This document shows positions 33,343-45,256 of a DNA stretch of 64,000 nt, in pieces. The notes below the pieces were generated by a model. That model worked only from the letters and a program-made list of their open reading frames with translations, did no database searches and had not been told where the DNA came from. The stretch comes from Dryomyza anilis (taxonomy: Eukaryota; Arthropoda; Insecta; Diptera; Dryomyzidae). The stretch covers positions 11,079,529 to 11,143,528 of the forward strand of contig OX638132.1 of assembly GCA_951804985.1 (NCBI GenBank), given 5' to 3'. Position numbers and translations under genes: made by a program. Position 1 is the first letter of the stretch; each line of letters opens with the position of its first letter.

Positions 33343-34034
33343 TATGCATTGATTATTATATTATATTCTGTAATCCACATTGTGGTAACTTAAGTGGTAG
33401 CTACACAATTGTCATTAAAGTGTTTGTTCGAAATTATGCAAAATATACTTATTTGCCACTCAATTGTCACTCAAAAAGTGCCAGTGCGAGGCTTAGTTGC
33501 TGCAAATTTTGATATATCAAAGTGTCTGTTGATCTATTTGGAACTTAAACTGTAATTTTACATGTGGAACTTGTGTGAATTAAAAATATAAATAAAAAAG
33601 ATCCTAAGTAGCGCCATTAATGTAAATGTTTGAATGTCAAAAATATGCTATGGCATAATAGTATAAGTCTTTGCGAACCGAATGTTCAGCAATTTACAAC
33701 TCTAATTTAACAAACGGTTCAAGTTTTCGGGTTAAACCTTATATACCCGTTTAATTTTTAGCTCAAATGCAATTTGTTAAAATTTTTGAAAATAATGATA
33801 ATTGTTATTTCTTAAATTATACTTTTTTACAACCTACAACATATATAATGGATATGATAAATATTTTGTGTATAATTTATAATATTTCAACGTTAATTAG
33901 CTATATTATTTATAAACATGTTCCTATTAGATTCGTTATTATATACTTGCCACATATATGGAACATAATACATTTGATAATTAACCACTTTTTTGCCACG
34001 TAATAGCTACAAAGTTAACTCCGCCCATTATTGT
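33343..34034. other. AT-rich intergenic DNA
   Basis: No supported feature. Confidence 0.5.
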
Positions 34035-34435
34035 TACGTTCCATTAACGGAATGAATGACTTATATATCACAGCATATTGACATATTATTGCGTTGTTCC
34101 ATACATGTTCTTAACCATCACTTTGGAACTAAATTTATGTTCCATTATCAGAATGTTTGACTTATATATCACAGAATTGTGACAATATTACATATGTTCT
34201 ATACATGTTCTTAGCCACCACTTTGGAACTAAATTTATGTTCCATTATCAGAATGTGTTACTTATATATAACAGCATTCTGACATATTATTGCGTATGGT
34301 CCATACATGTTCTTAAACACCACTTTGGAACTAAAGTTATGTTCCATTATCAGAATGTATGACTTATATATAACAGCATTGTGACATATTATTGCGTATG
34401 TTTCATACATGTTCTTAGCCACAGCTGTCGAGCCG
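34035..34435. repeat. About 100-bp tandem repeat, four units
   Basis: GACTTATATATCACAGCAT-type blocks begin at about 34058, 34160, 34259 and 34361 (spacing 102, 99, 102). Each is followed by a CATACATGTTCTTA block, CACTTTGGAACTAAA and GTTCCATTATCAGAATG. The units are roughly 85-90% alike by eye. Confidence 0.9.
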
Positions 34436-35109
34436 TTATTCCTTGGGCAGTTTAATATGTTGCTCACACGTCACGTATAATTACGAATAATGTGTATGAA
34501 ACCGTTTAAAATTGACTACAAAAATTATAGAAATTTATTTATTATTTTCGAATCAACTTTAATGTAAATAAAATAATATATTGTTTTATTGTATACCAAT
34601 CATTAGCAGTTAAATTGTTTACCATTTTTTATTACGTTATCATCACAGCAAAAAGTTACTGATTATTAAAAGGTATTCTACTGCGAACTCTTAACATTAC
34701 TATGGTTTCGACAAAGAACAAAGAATGACAAAGAACGCGGTTAACAATTGGAAAAGCTGCTTGAAGCTGTTGTCAATGTCCTGCTTGTTGCACACGCAGT
34801 TCCCATTAAATTTAAATATTGTGTTTTTTATTGTGTTTTACAGCTGCTGTTGCTGTTTTATAGCATTTGGATGTGCTTCAATACGAAAGGATCATTCCCA
34901 CTGGCACAACATGTGTATGTGATTTCCAAGGATTGCATATTGCACTGGACACCAAAGAACAGATTGTAAATTAGAAAAATAAGAATTCTGAAATGAAGTA
35001 TGGCAAGTTGGTAAAAACAAGAAACAAGTACAAAAAAACAAGTACATTTTGGTAAAAAACAAAAGAATGTTAAATCAATAAATATGAATTTCATAATAAA
35101 AATCAATTA
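34436..35109. other. AT-rich intergenic DNA
   Basis: Two overlapping small frames (34725-34922, 34748-34969) have mixed composition but no domain, start context or neighbouring exon evidence that I can defend. Confidence 0.45.
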
Positions 35110-36315
35110 TATTAAATAATAAAAATAGAAAAAATTATTATATATTGAAGAATTTACAAATAGAAAAACATTAAAAAAAAGTTAAAGAATTCAAAAAGAT
35201 AATAATTCCAAATATGTACTAAAAAAAAAGTATTTGTAATAAAATAATTTTAAGTTGAAGAATTTGAAGATTAAGAATTAGAAGATTTAGAATTAAAAAG
35301 TAAGGAATTAAAAGACGAATATGTAGTTGTTGAAGATTAGAATAGAATATGAAGAATTATAAGATGTTGAATTGGAAAACGAATAATAAGAATATGGAGA
35401 ATTAAAAGATTAAGAATAATTAAAATTAGAATTATTGGATTTGAAGACGAAGAATTAGAAGAGGTAAAATTAGAGGATTGTAATATAAGTAGTTGAAGAA
35501 CGAGAAGATTAAAAACAACAAAATAAAGAATAAACTAAAGAATAAGAAGATGAAAAGTTAAAATATGAAGAATAAATAGATGAAGAACGATTTATTCGTA
35601 ATTTTAAATTCTTTATATTCTTCAATTTAAAATTCTGAAAAGACGAAGAATTATAAAATGATGAATAAAAATATAAAGAATAAGAAAATAAAAAAGTGCA
35701 TGATAAATAATTAAAGATAAAGAATTAGAAGGTTACACAATTAGAAGATTAATTAATTAATGAATTAAAAGATGAGAAATTAGAAGATGTAAAATTATGA
35801 GATGTAGAATATAGAATAAGAAAATGTTGAATACAAAATTCTTTAATGAGGATATAAAATATGTAGTTAAAGAACTAGAAGATCAAGAACAATAAAATAA
35901 TAAAGAATCAGAAGATGAGACAGTGAAAGGTGAAGAATTAATAGATGATAAATTAGAAGATTTAGAATTATAAGATGTAGAATAAGGGAATGTTGAATAA
36001 AAAATTGTTGAGTAATAAAATGAGAATTAGAATATGGAGAATTTATAGATGGAAGGATGAATTAGAAAATGAAAAATTTAATGAAGTAGAATTTTAAAAA
36101 GAAGAATTAGAAGGTGAAGTAATAGAATATGAAGTAATAGAAGATCTTCATCATGAAAGATGAATAATTAAAAATTGAATAATTTAAAGATGAGAAATTA
36201 ATGATGTGTAAAAAATGAGAAGATGAAATAGATTATTTCAAAAACGTATTTGAAGATAAGCAATAAAAAGTAAAACAACTATTAGAAGAAGATGTATAAA
36301 CTTAATATAAATAAT
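35110..36315. repeat. Purine-rich degenerate GAAGAATTAGAAGAT tract
   Basis: For about 1.2 kb the plus strand is dominated by A and G with words such as GAAGAATTAGAAGAT, GATGAAGAATTA and AATTAGAAGAT in irregular tandem order. Stops in every frame exclude an acidic-repeat protein. It probably is a decayed short-period satellite. Confidence 0.75.
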
Positions 36316-37490
36316 TAAAGGAGTTTTTCCATCTTGTTGGAAGGTTGCCAATGTCCAGCCAGTTCCGAATAAGCGCGAGGCTACGAACCCTGCCAATTAC
36401 CGACCCATTGCAAAATGCTCTGCGCTCTCCAAGGTAATGGAAAGCGTAATTAACTTCCACTTTGTGAACTATCTAGAGTGAAACGAATTACTTAGTAACC
36501 GACAATATGGTTTCCGTACGACCAGATCCACAGGTGACTTGATGGCGGTCCTCTCCAAAAAGTGGAATAATTGAAATATTTCTGGTATTTATCAATGACC
36601 TTCTGTCATTGACCCAGAACCCAATTCATTCCTTTGCAGATGACAGTAACATTTGTCATTCATATTCGTTCAACAAGCGCCCAAACTCTTTGGAGATTGA
36701 GAGTAAAAGACGCACTATGAATGACACACTCAACAATGACCTTAAATCAATCTCCGAGTGGGGTCTTGCAAATAGAGTTTATTTTAATGCAAACAAGACC
36801 CAATGTTGTCTGTTATCTCACAAACGAATGGATTCACCGCTCCCCTCAATATGGGTGCTGTGGATATTGGGCAGTCAGCTTCTCTTGACGTTCTGGGCAA
36901 ATCAATTCAATGTGATCTCCGTTGAAATGACCACATATTTGATGTGTCGAAAGAAGCGGCCAAGTGCCTCGGTTTTTTGAAACGGTGTAAGACATACTTC
37001 ACTCCTGCTGACTTACCCACTGTCTACACTACCTATATTCGGCCTAAGATGGAATACAACTCGCACATATGGGCAGGGGCTTCAAAATCTACCTTGGAGT
37101 TCCTGGATCGAATCCAACAACGTGCAATATATTTAATAGGGGATGAAAATATTTCATCCTCTATTGGCTCTCTTGAGCACCGAAGGACCGTTGGTTTTGT
37201 AAGCTTCTTTTATAGGTATTACAATGGTAAGTGTTCGAGGGAGATACATGGCCTGATTCCACCTGGTCGTGTGTTCTCTCGTTCTACTCGGGCAGCGAAC
37301 CAAGCCCACCCCTTCGTAGTCCACTCGGTTCTCAACAGAATTAAGCATTACAGAGATAATTCGTTCTTCAGCCCCACGATACGTTTGTGGAACAATCTCC
37401 CTGCGTCTGTTTTTCCCGACATTTTTGATATTGGCAAATTCAAAACAAATATTCACCGACACTACCTCATCTTTCCTCCCTTCCTCTAAC
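36316..37490 (+). pseudogene. CR1/Jockey-type LINE reverse transcriptase relic
   Basis: 36316-36555 encodes the N-terminal RT motifs (VPNKREATNPANYRPI, LSKVMESVI, then a stop, then NRQYGFRTTRST). The part carrying motif A is deleted, and 36590-36980 resumes with FINDL and the catalytic-box region FADDSNICHSY. In another frame 36944-37489 gives the conserved C-terminus (YIRPKMEYNSHIWAGAS, LEHRRTVG, YYNGKCSREIHGLIP, LWNNLPASVFP). This is the usual order of CR1/Jockey-group LINEs in Diptera. A stop, an internal deletion and a frameshift make it dead. Poly-A-like AAAAAAAATAAAAAATAAA follows at 37563. Confidence 0.88.
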
Positions 37491-37606
37491 CCTAATCATT
37501 TCCTACGATCAACACTGTGCTTTGCATAAATAGGGCGCATCCTCTGAGTGTTGGTTAATCTGTAAAAAAAAATAAAAAATAAAAAAGAATAAAAAAAAAT
37601 ATTGAA

Positions 37607-38513
37607 TATATCGTCACTATCATGCCAAAGGGGCGAATGTGTAATTTTTGACATTTGGGTTTTTTTACATTTTTATTTAGTTTTTCCTCAAGTATATAGT
37701 GCGAACATCGTGTGTGCTTTTTTTGGATATTTCTAGCCACAAAAGACAAAACCAAAAGCGCGTATTCGAAAAATTGAAAATCTTGTCATGCGAAAAGGGC
37801 GAATCTTTTCGTTTTTTTGTCATAACTTTTTATTAATATAAGATAAAATATTGGTGTAAAGGCATTAGTTATTTGTTTTTAAAGCACCTATCGATTATCG
37901 ATTATTATTTTAAAATGTATATCATTAGCAAGATAAATTAAATAGCCATTTGTTATTTGCAATTAAAAATGTTTTGCAAAATATTTTTAAATAATGCCAA
38001 TCGATAGGTGCTTTAAAATCAAACAATTAATGTCTTTACATCATTATTTTATTTTGCACCAATAAAGAGTTATGACAAAAAAACGAAAAGATTCACCCTT
38101 TTGCCATGAAAAGATTTTCAATTTATTTCAGTTTTTAGCTATATCTCTTTACTGGTACACGATAAAATAGTGGTGTAAAAACATTAATTGTTTATTTTTA
38201 AAGCACATATCGATTGGCATCATTATTTAAAAATATTTTGCCAAACATTTTTATTGCAAATAACAAATGGCAAATTAATGTTTGGCAAAATATTTTTAAA
38301 AATGATACTTTGGTTTCTTTAAAAACAAACAATTAATGCCCTTACATAAGCCGTCCAAATCCGAATATATTTTTATACGTTATCATAATTGATGAATAAA
38401 CCAAAATAACAAAAAAAAATTACTAATTTTTGAAGCACTTCAAAATTTAAAGTTTGATTTTCCAACATTTTAAAAATGCACATTCGCCCCTTTGGCATGG
38501 CAGTGACGATATA
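37607..38513. mobile_element. Foldback element, 907 bp
   Basis: The ends are TATATCGTCACTATCATGCC and, inverted, TATATCGTCACTGCCATGCC, both followed by AAAGGGGCGAATGTG. Inside, further inverted pairs occur (AAAGCACCTATCGATT with AATCGATAGGTGCTTT; GAAAAGGGCGAATCTTTTCG with its inverse). This layered palindrome without coding capacity is typical of foldback or MITE elements. A TA target duplication is possible. Confidence 0.75.
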
Positions 38514-38801
38514 AGAATTTGAATAGAAGAATTTGAAAATGATAAATTATAATTTTTAAATTCAAATATAATAATCTATATTCAATTCTGAAAGTAAAAT
38601 ATCGGAAATACTGAAAATGAAAACATTAAATAGCGCAAATAATTAAAATGTAGTTTTCGATATGAAATACAGCAATTGTAATAGTTGAAAATAAATATTT
38701 TTGAAATATAATATTGGTAATTGCATTTACGATACCAGAGCTGTAAAAGTAATGATTACATTTTCAATGACGACTAAACGATTACGATTCGTTAGTAGTA
38801 A

Positions 38802-39016
38802 CAATAAAAAATTTTGAATACGATTAGAAATAATCAAAAATTAATTTGATTTTTAGTACACATTATGATTATTTTCACGACTACTTTAAAAGTATCAAAA
38901 ACTAGTCCGATTACTAGTTTTTGATACTTTTAAAGTAGTCGTGAAAATAATCAAAATGTGTACTAAAAATCAAATTAATTTTTGATTATTTCTAATCGTA
39001 TTCAAAATTTTTTATT
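38802..39016. repeat. Near-perfect 215-bp palindrome
   Basis: Arms of about 104 bp run from CAATAAAAAATTTTGAATAC to its inverse, with one or two mismatches (CACATTATGATT against CACATTTTGATT) and a 6-bp centre CCGATT between two ACTAGT sites. The transcript of either strand would form a long hairpin. No terminal target duplication is evident. Confidence 0.9.
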
Positions 39017-39224
39017 GCTTTCGCAAATTTTACGATTATTTGCAAATTATTTGAAAATAATCACAACAAAAAAAACAGTTTTGATTATTTCTATTTTTTA
39101 GATTATTTTTTTGATAATTTGAAACTTCATAAAAAATTTAATCAAAAAATAATCCCGTCTAAATTTATTACGAAACGCAAAATAAGAAAAATAAGAATGA
39201 AGAATGTCAGTAGTAGGGTGTATT

Positions 39225-39497
39225 TCACTGGACATCATATTTGTATGCATTGACCTTGCACTTGCTGTCGCCGGTACATTGTCCTTCGATGCATGGACGC
39301 ATGTTGGTCAACAAAATAAGATTCTTTGTTTTGCGACAAAGCTTTTCACGGACAAACCACTTAGCGAATGATAGCTGACTAATGGCGCACGAGGTAGAGC
39401 TTAGAGAACATATGGCACTAAGAGCAATAATGGGACTTTTGAAGAATTGTGAGTGCAGATTGCAGATAACTTTGCGATTAGATAGCAGTTGTTTATT
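39225..39497 (-). pseudogene. Possible small cysteine-containing peptide remnant
   Basis: The minus strand is open for 90 codons in a GC-richer island, between a TAA at 39498-39500 and the stop at 39225-39227. The frame has a hydrophobic stretch (FFKSPIIALSAICSLSS) that resembles a signal sequence, followed by WFVREKLCRKTKNLILL and a C-terminus MRPCIEGQCTGDSKCKVNAY with four cysteines. There is no ATG before the hydrophobic stretch, so it is either a decayed gene, a 3' exon, or chance. I do not recognise a family. Confidence 0.3.
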
Positions 39498-39500
39498 TTA

Positions 39501-40332
39501 AATAATATTTTATAGTTTAAAAAAGGGTTGTGTTGATAATGAGATTCAAATTTCCTATTTCCTATGAGGATTCCAGACATTATTCGCGGATGCTGATTTT
39601 AACGACGCACAGTGGTTCAGAAATTTTTTCAAAACTCTGTATCTTTTGATGTATTGAATATTTTTGAATGAGTTTTTTTGTGTTTGTTTGATTGATTGGA
39701 AATTAATTAAATATAATTTTAAAATAAAAAAAAAATAAACCAACAGTTTAGATTTAGCTGTATAATAAGCCAAAGTTGAACTTTTTTGTTTTTGGATTTT
39801 ATTATGTATTGTTTTCGACTTGTAATAAGAAATGACTAATAATATTAGATACTAAATACATTTTTGCTTAATATTTTGACTTCTAAAATGTTTTTAAAAT
39901 TTTGAATTGGATTTTTTTGAATTTTGATTTGTATTTTTTTTTTACTTTGAGTTCCATAACTGCGTGTGCTTTAAAGATATTGTGCTTATATTATTATTAA
40001 TACTAGATATATTCCTTTACGCCACTACGTAATTTATGAATCGAAATTACAGGCACTTTTTTTCCATCCACATATCGTCGTTGTATAACTAAAAGTCACC
40101 AAATACATTTTTATGAAAATCTTAAATTTCAATTTTATTGGTAATTATTACAAAAAGTAATTGATACATTTTAATGGTTGAAATACTTATTGATATTTAC
40201 GCATTTCCATATCATTTGGTAGAAATATTGAGCTCATCGATCAAAATTTGTAAGATATACAGATATTTTTGTAAATAAACAAATGGCATTTTGAAAATGT
40301 ATTTGGTGACTTTTAGACTAAAAGTCGTTGTG
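39501..40332. other. AT-rich intergenic DNA
   Basis: No supported feature. CACCAAATACATTTT (about 40098) and its inverse AAAATGTATTTGGTG (about 40295) suggest another small inverted-repeat element between roughly 40090 and 40315, flanked by CTAAAAGT copies. Confidence 0.45.
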
Positions 40333-40573
40333 AAGGGTTTTGCAATAAGAGCGCTACAAAAGTTTTTTTCAACAGGGACGCTACAAAATTAGAGCGACAG
40401 GGACAGCAAACGACGCTATATTTGTTGAAATGGCCGACCTTACTGAAGAGAAATGTCAAAAGAGCGGCAAGAAATATGGCGTCGTTTGCTGTCCCTGTCA
40501 CTCTACTTTTGTAGCGTCCCTGTTGCTGTCCCTGTCGTTCTACTTTTGTAGCGTCCCTGTTGAAAAACCCTTT
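40333..40573. mobile_element. MITE family C, rearranged copy
   Basis: Starts AAGGGTTTTGCAATAAGAGC and ends GTTGAAAAACCCTTT, sharing the body words GACAGGGACAGCAAACGACG and GAGAAATGTCAAAAGAGCGG with the element at 20251-20589. One arm contains a tandem duplication of GCTGTCCCTGTC...TTTTGTAGCGTCCCTGTT. The short peptide containing KCQKSGKKYGVVCCPC is still open on the plus strand (from 40430). Confidence 0.8.
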
Positions 40574-40749
40574 AGAACTAAAAGTTTTAGTTCTACAATG
40601 ACGATATATAAAACTTTTGGTGCGATTTGACTGAAATTTTACACCACGACACATGGAGTCCGGATGGAGACATAGACTATATATGGGCGGGATTCGACAA
40701 TGGGATGTAGTGTATATACAATTAAAGTTTCAAAATGACATAACTCCGC

Positions 40750-41552
40750 ACTTAAAAATAAAAAAAAAAAAACAAAAGTTAAAATACAAAAACAAAAGCA
40801 AAAAACAAAAACAAGAGCAGAAACATAAAAGCAAAACTCAAAAAACACGTATAAATCAAAAACATTATTACAACAGCAAAGCACAAAAACATAAGTAAAA
40901 ACACAAACACAAAAGCAATAGACAAAAACTGGAGCAAAAACAGGAGCAATAGGAAAAACAAAAGTAAAATCATTACAACAAAAGCAAAAACACAAAACAA
41001 AAACACAAAAAATAAAGCAAATCATAAACACAAAAAACAAAAATCACAGAAAAATGAAAAACACAAAAACTGAAACAGAAAGCAAAGCACAAAAATAAAC
41101 AAAAACAAACAAAAGCAACATACGAAAACAAAAACAACAGCAAATCAAATATAAAAGGAAAAACACAAAAGCAAAACATTGTTATGTTTTAGTTCAGAAT
41201 CAAAAATACAAAAAACTTAAAAATCAAAAATGAAAACACAAGCCAAAAGCACAAACACAAATTAAAAATACAAAAACGAAAACAAACACAAAATAAAAAC
41301 ATAAAAATGAAAATAAAAGAAAAACAAAGCAAAAAAAAACAAAGTAAAAAACAAAAGTGAAAACGCAAAATCAAAAACATAAATTTCAAAATAAAAAAAA
41401 CACAAAAAGAAAAGCAAAAACGCAAAACAAAATCAAACGCAAAAAAATAAAAGCAAAAAAAGACCAAATACACAAAAAGGAAAAACCACAAAAGCAAAAT
41501 CAAAATCAAAATGAAACCAATGACACAACATCAAATAAAAAAAAAAATTAAT
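40750..41552. repeat. A/C-rich low-complexity tract (CAAAAACAAAAGC-like)
   Basis: About 800 bp of irregular ACAAAAACAAAAGCAAAA words. The long frames it produces (poly-F/V/C on the minus strand, K/Q/N-rich on the plus strand) are artefacts of composition. Confidence 0.85.
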
Positions 41553-42743
41553 TTATGTCAATGTTGTTCTCAATAATTGATATATTTTATAAACCTATAA
41601 TTGAATATTGCCAAATATTGCCTATTATCCTCTTTTAAAAACCCAGATCGATTTCATATGATTTTTTTTTCGTTTTATGCAATAATCTCAGATCTCTATA
41701 TACAAAATCTAATATTTCAAATTAAGAGAGTCAGTTTTTTACAAAGTTAATTATATTTTGAGCCATTTTGACAGTAATTTATATCTATATCCATTCATAT
41801 CAATAAGTATACAGTTGTTGGTAATCCTTATAGAAATTGATATTTTTTATATTTTGTAAATTTTATTTTTATTTAATTGTATTTTAACTATGTCAATATA
41901 ATGTATAAAACTGTGTTAATATTATTTATTTTAAAATATTTTTTAATGTTTTACTATCATGTCATTGTAACCTCATTTGTATACACAGCCGTCTATTTTC
42001 GACGACACCTTAACTGGACAAAACCATTTATGACACAATTTGGCAATTGTATCAATAGCATTATTTCATTGACCCAATTTTTTGAGTGCCTTAGGTTCAG
42101 CAAAAAAATAAAAAAAAATACACAAAACTTGTCCTTTATTGTAAAACAATTAATTTAAGCGCACGCACCTTGCAAAGCATTTCATAATTCAAATTCATCA
42201 ATAAATAGAATTTGTAAAATTCTTGCAAGACAATAAAACAGACAACTGCGTGAATTTTATATCGAAATTGGCGCGCGACAATTGCGTGTGAGTCATGAGT
42301 CACTCGCGTGCCCAATTAGGGTCAGTTTGGCGGTAACGTGATGTTCTCTCCTTGACGGCTTTAGTGTTGAGCTTAAAATCGGTCAGCAACCCATATTTTT
42401 TGTATAACTAATTACTTGGAAATCCTTCGATTTCAAAAGTTTCAAAGTATCAAAGCGATTTAAATTTATATACATACCCAGCAAACACCGAAGCTCTAAT
42501 AGGAGCGTTTTACAGTCTCATTTCAAGATCCTGTGTGTCTCAGTTTCATTCAAAAATGAGTCTCAAAAATAAGTTTTCAGCTAAATTCGTCATTCAAGTA
42601 AGATGGTGAATAAAATGTTCTACTTTGAATCTTGAATGAGCCTATAAAGTGTAGAATTAATTTATTTTTGATTAAAAATCAATGTTATTTTGATTATTTT
42701 TATTTTTCACAATCAATTTATAATCAAATTTCGTGAAAAAAAG
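41553..42743. other. AT-rich DNA with a GC-richer patch
   Basis: No gene supported. At 42265-42390 a GC-richer patch includes two abutting AP-1-like sites, TGAGTCATGAGTCA (42289-42302). The 93-residue frame at 41877-42158 has no recognisable domain. 42480-42660 has TTCATTCAAAAATGAGTCTC-like words reminiscent of 53880-54150, possibly one MITE family. Confidence 0.45.
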
Positions 42744-42930
42744 GCTATATAAATAGTATAAATTAGTATAAATTATTATTTTAATCGGAAAATACCATTA
42801 AATACTAGAAAATACCATGACATTGCCATTGAGTTTATATGAATAGATTTATTTTTTGTATACTATTAAATCAATAATTGTCCTATTGGCCAATTTTAAT
42901 GGGATTTGCGGCAATTTTTTTCTGGGTGTA
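42744..42930. mobile_element. MITE family A, copy lacking one terminus
   Basis: Matches the 16158 copy in the same orientation (TATTTTAATCGGAAAATACC, TAGAAAATACCATGACATT) and keeps the terminal TTTTTTTCTGGGTGTA at 42930. The opposite terminus is lost. Confidence 0.75.
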
Positions 42931-43849
42931 GTTTATAATGGCGACAGATGTCTCACATTTTTCTTTAGTGAAAATTTGAATTCTTAAGGAACAATTGAAT
43001 TTGTTAAAATATGTAACAGAATTTTTAGTGAAAAAAGACACTGTTCTACAAGGATTTTCTATCGAACTGAAACTTATTATTTCTGATAGATTTCGCACCA
43101 CGTCGATATTTTGCAAAAATTCGAGACAAAGTTGCTAAAAAAAAGTAAATTTTTAGTAGTTATATCGCAATTTATTGCTAGATGTCGACATGCTGCAGAT
43201 GCAAACTTTATCACAAAATAAAATATGAACCTTGCCCCATGGATATTTGTTAAAAAAAATGTGTGTCCAGATATTAGTTTTTGCAAAAAATCAAAAATAA
43301 ATATATGGTACCTAAAAAGTGTGTCGAGAGATTACAATTCTCTAAGCTCACTTAATCATTTTTTAAATTTAAGTTCCCAATGTTTTAGCTGTTAAATTTT
43401 TTAAAAAATGTTTTAAACTTTTATTTACTGAAATTTCTTCTGAATATTTTTTAATGTTTGTATATGAAATATTTCATAAAAAGGAGGGAAATACACGCAG
43501 CGATATATAATGTCATACGCAAATAATGTAGTGAGGCTAGGTGCAAAAACAGACAAAATTATTTGCGTGTGATGTCCGCATTATAGGAAAACATGATAGG
43601 GAAAATATGCACTGCGTAATCATCTGGTGTGTATTTGATACGGCAGGCTTTAAAGGGTTAAAATAATCTATTACACACCCGCTTTCAACGAATGCTTCTG
43701 AGCGACTGAACTGAAAATTTTGAAAATTTGACAATAAATAAATTAAAAACTGCACCATACAGCCAATCACTATTAAATTTAAATTGAATGTAATGTTTGG
43801 GAAATATATTTCGTGACGCATTATTATGTTTAGCATGTACTACACCATT
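42931..43849. other. AT-rich intergenic DNA
   Basis: No supported gene; small frames on the minus strand are unremarkable. Confidence 0.5.
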
Positions 43850-44275
43850 TCCAACTCAAATTGAGGAAATTCTAAATGATATTGAGATCTTCCATATGAT
43901 ATTGGAAAAGTTCCAAATGAAATTAAGATTTTCCATTTGAAATTGGGAAAGTTCCAAATTAAATTGAGAAAGTTCCAAATGAAATTAAGATTATTCCATT
44001 TGATATGAAGAAAATTCTAATTAAATTGAGATTTTATTAAATTAAGGATTTTCAAAATGAAATTAGAAAATTACAAATGAAATAGAGGTTTTCCATTTTA
44101 AATTGAGAAAATTGCAAATGAAATTGAGATTTTAAAATTGAAATAGATAATATGAAGTTGAAATTTTCCATTCTAAATTTAGCTTATTTGATATTAAGAA
44201 AATTTTAAATTAAATTGAGATTTTCCATTTGAAATTGAGAAAATTACAAATGAAATTGAGATTAGTGACAAATTG
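43850..44275. repeat. Degenerate short tandem repeat (AAATTGAGATTTTCCATTTG)
   Basis: Irregular repeats of AAATTGAGA(A/T)(A/T)(A/T)TTCCA(A/T)(A/T)TGA of roughly 20-40 bp period. A similar array occurs inside Npl4 intron 4 (57540-57860). Confidence 0.75.
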
Positions 44276-44376
44276 AATTTTTATTGAAAATTAAATTTTA
44301 TTAAAAAAACAAATTGTTTTTTGTATTGAAAATGTTTTTTTTAAGTAAATAATAGATTTTTTAATAAGACATTTTT

Positions 44377-45113
44377 ATACCCTACACTAAGAGTGAAAGG
44401 GTATATTCAGTTTGGTACGCCGTTTGTAACACCCAGAAGGAAGCATCTCCGGTATGGAAAAGTATATATATTCTTGATCAGCATGACCTCCTGAGTCGAT
44501 TTAGCGATGTCCGTCTGTCCGTCTGTCTGTCTGTCCGTCTGTCTGTCCGTCTGTCTGTCTGTCTGTCTGTTGAAATCCCTAAGACTTTTAAAATTGAAGA
44601 GCTAGATAAATGAAACTTATAACTTAGATTACTAATATACCTACGCTGTATGTGCGAAAAAATTGGCGAGATCGGTCCATTGTGACCTATGATCCGACCA
44701 CTTATGTTCAAATACCTCATATAAAATTTACATATACAGATCAATTTTACTGTATACGTGCTTAGGTAAACTTTTTTGGTCAAATATGTATTGACATCAT
44801 GCTCAAATACATGATAATAATGTTTTCCGGCGAAAAGACTTGTGGTTCACCAAAAAAGAAATCGATATTCGGTACACCTACCCATATGTAAATATGGGTA
44901 TCAAATGAATGGAAATTCTTCAGCGATTGAATGTTTGTAGTTATTTTCAGGATTCGTATACCCTGGTGACCTATATATCACTTTGAATGGTAACCACACA
45001 TATGTGTAGGGTATTTATAGTCGGCTTAGACCGACTATAATTTTGATAATCCGAACTATCATAATTACACCTACTTTAAAATTTCCCATGTGATCTAACC
45101 TTCCCAACTGGTT
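44377..45113 (+). mobile_element. Helentron-like element (mini-me/DINE), copy d
   Basis: Complete copy from ATACCCTACACTAAGAGTG to CCCAACTGGTT, with core, (GTCY)n run (about 44510-44570) and the AGTCGG...CCGACT stem-loop near 45018. Same subtype as copy a (AAAAATTGG insert). No ORF of its own; frames over the microsatellite are artefacts. Confidence 0.87.
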
Positions 45114-45256
45114 TTAATTTATTTCTTGCTATAGACATAATTTACTTTTGTACACCCTGTTCAGTTGTATGCGATACATCAAACCAAATCCTTTGAGCTC
45201 TAAAAACTTTTCAACTTTTGAGATCTCTTTTAGTAAATCCGTTTACAAATTAATTA

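Noticed and set aside
35110..36315. Coiled-coil or acidic repeat protein in the GAAGAATTAGAAGAT tract
   Set aside because: Stops occur frequently in all frames; it is a degenerate repeat.
40639..41551. Membrane proteins rich in F, V, C (minus) or K/Q-rich protein (plus)
   Set aside because: Produced by the A/C-rich low-complexity tract; no domains and no conserved start.
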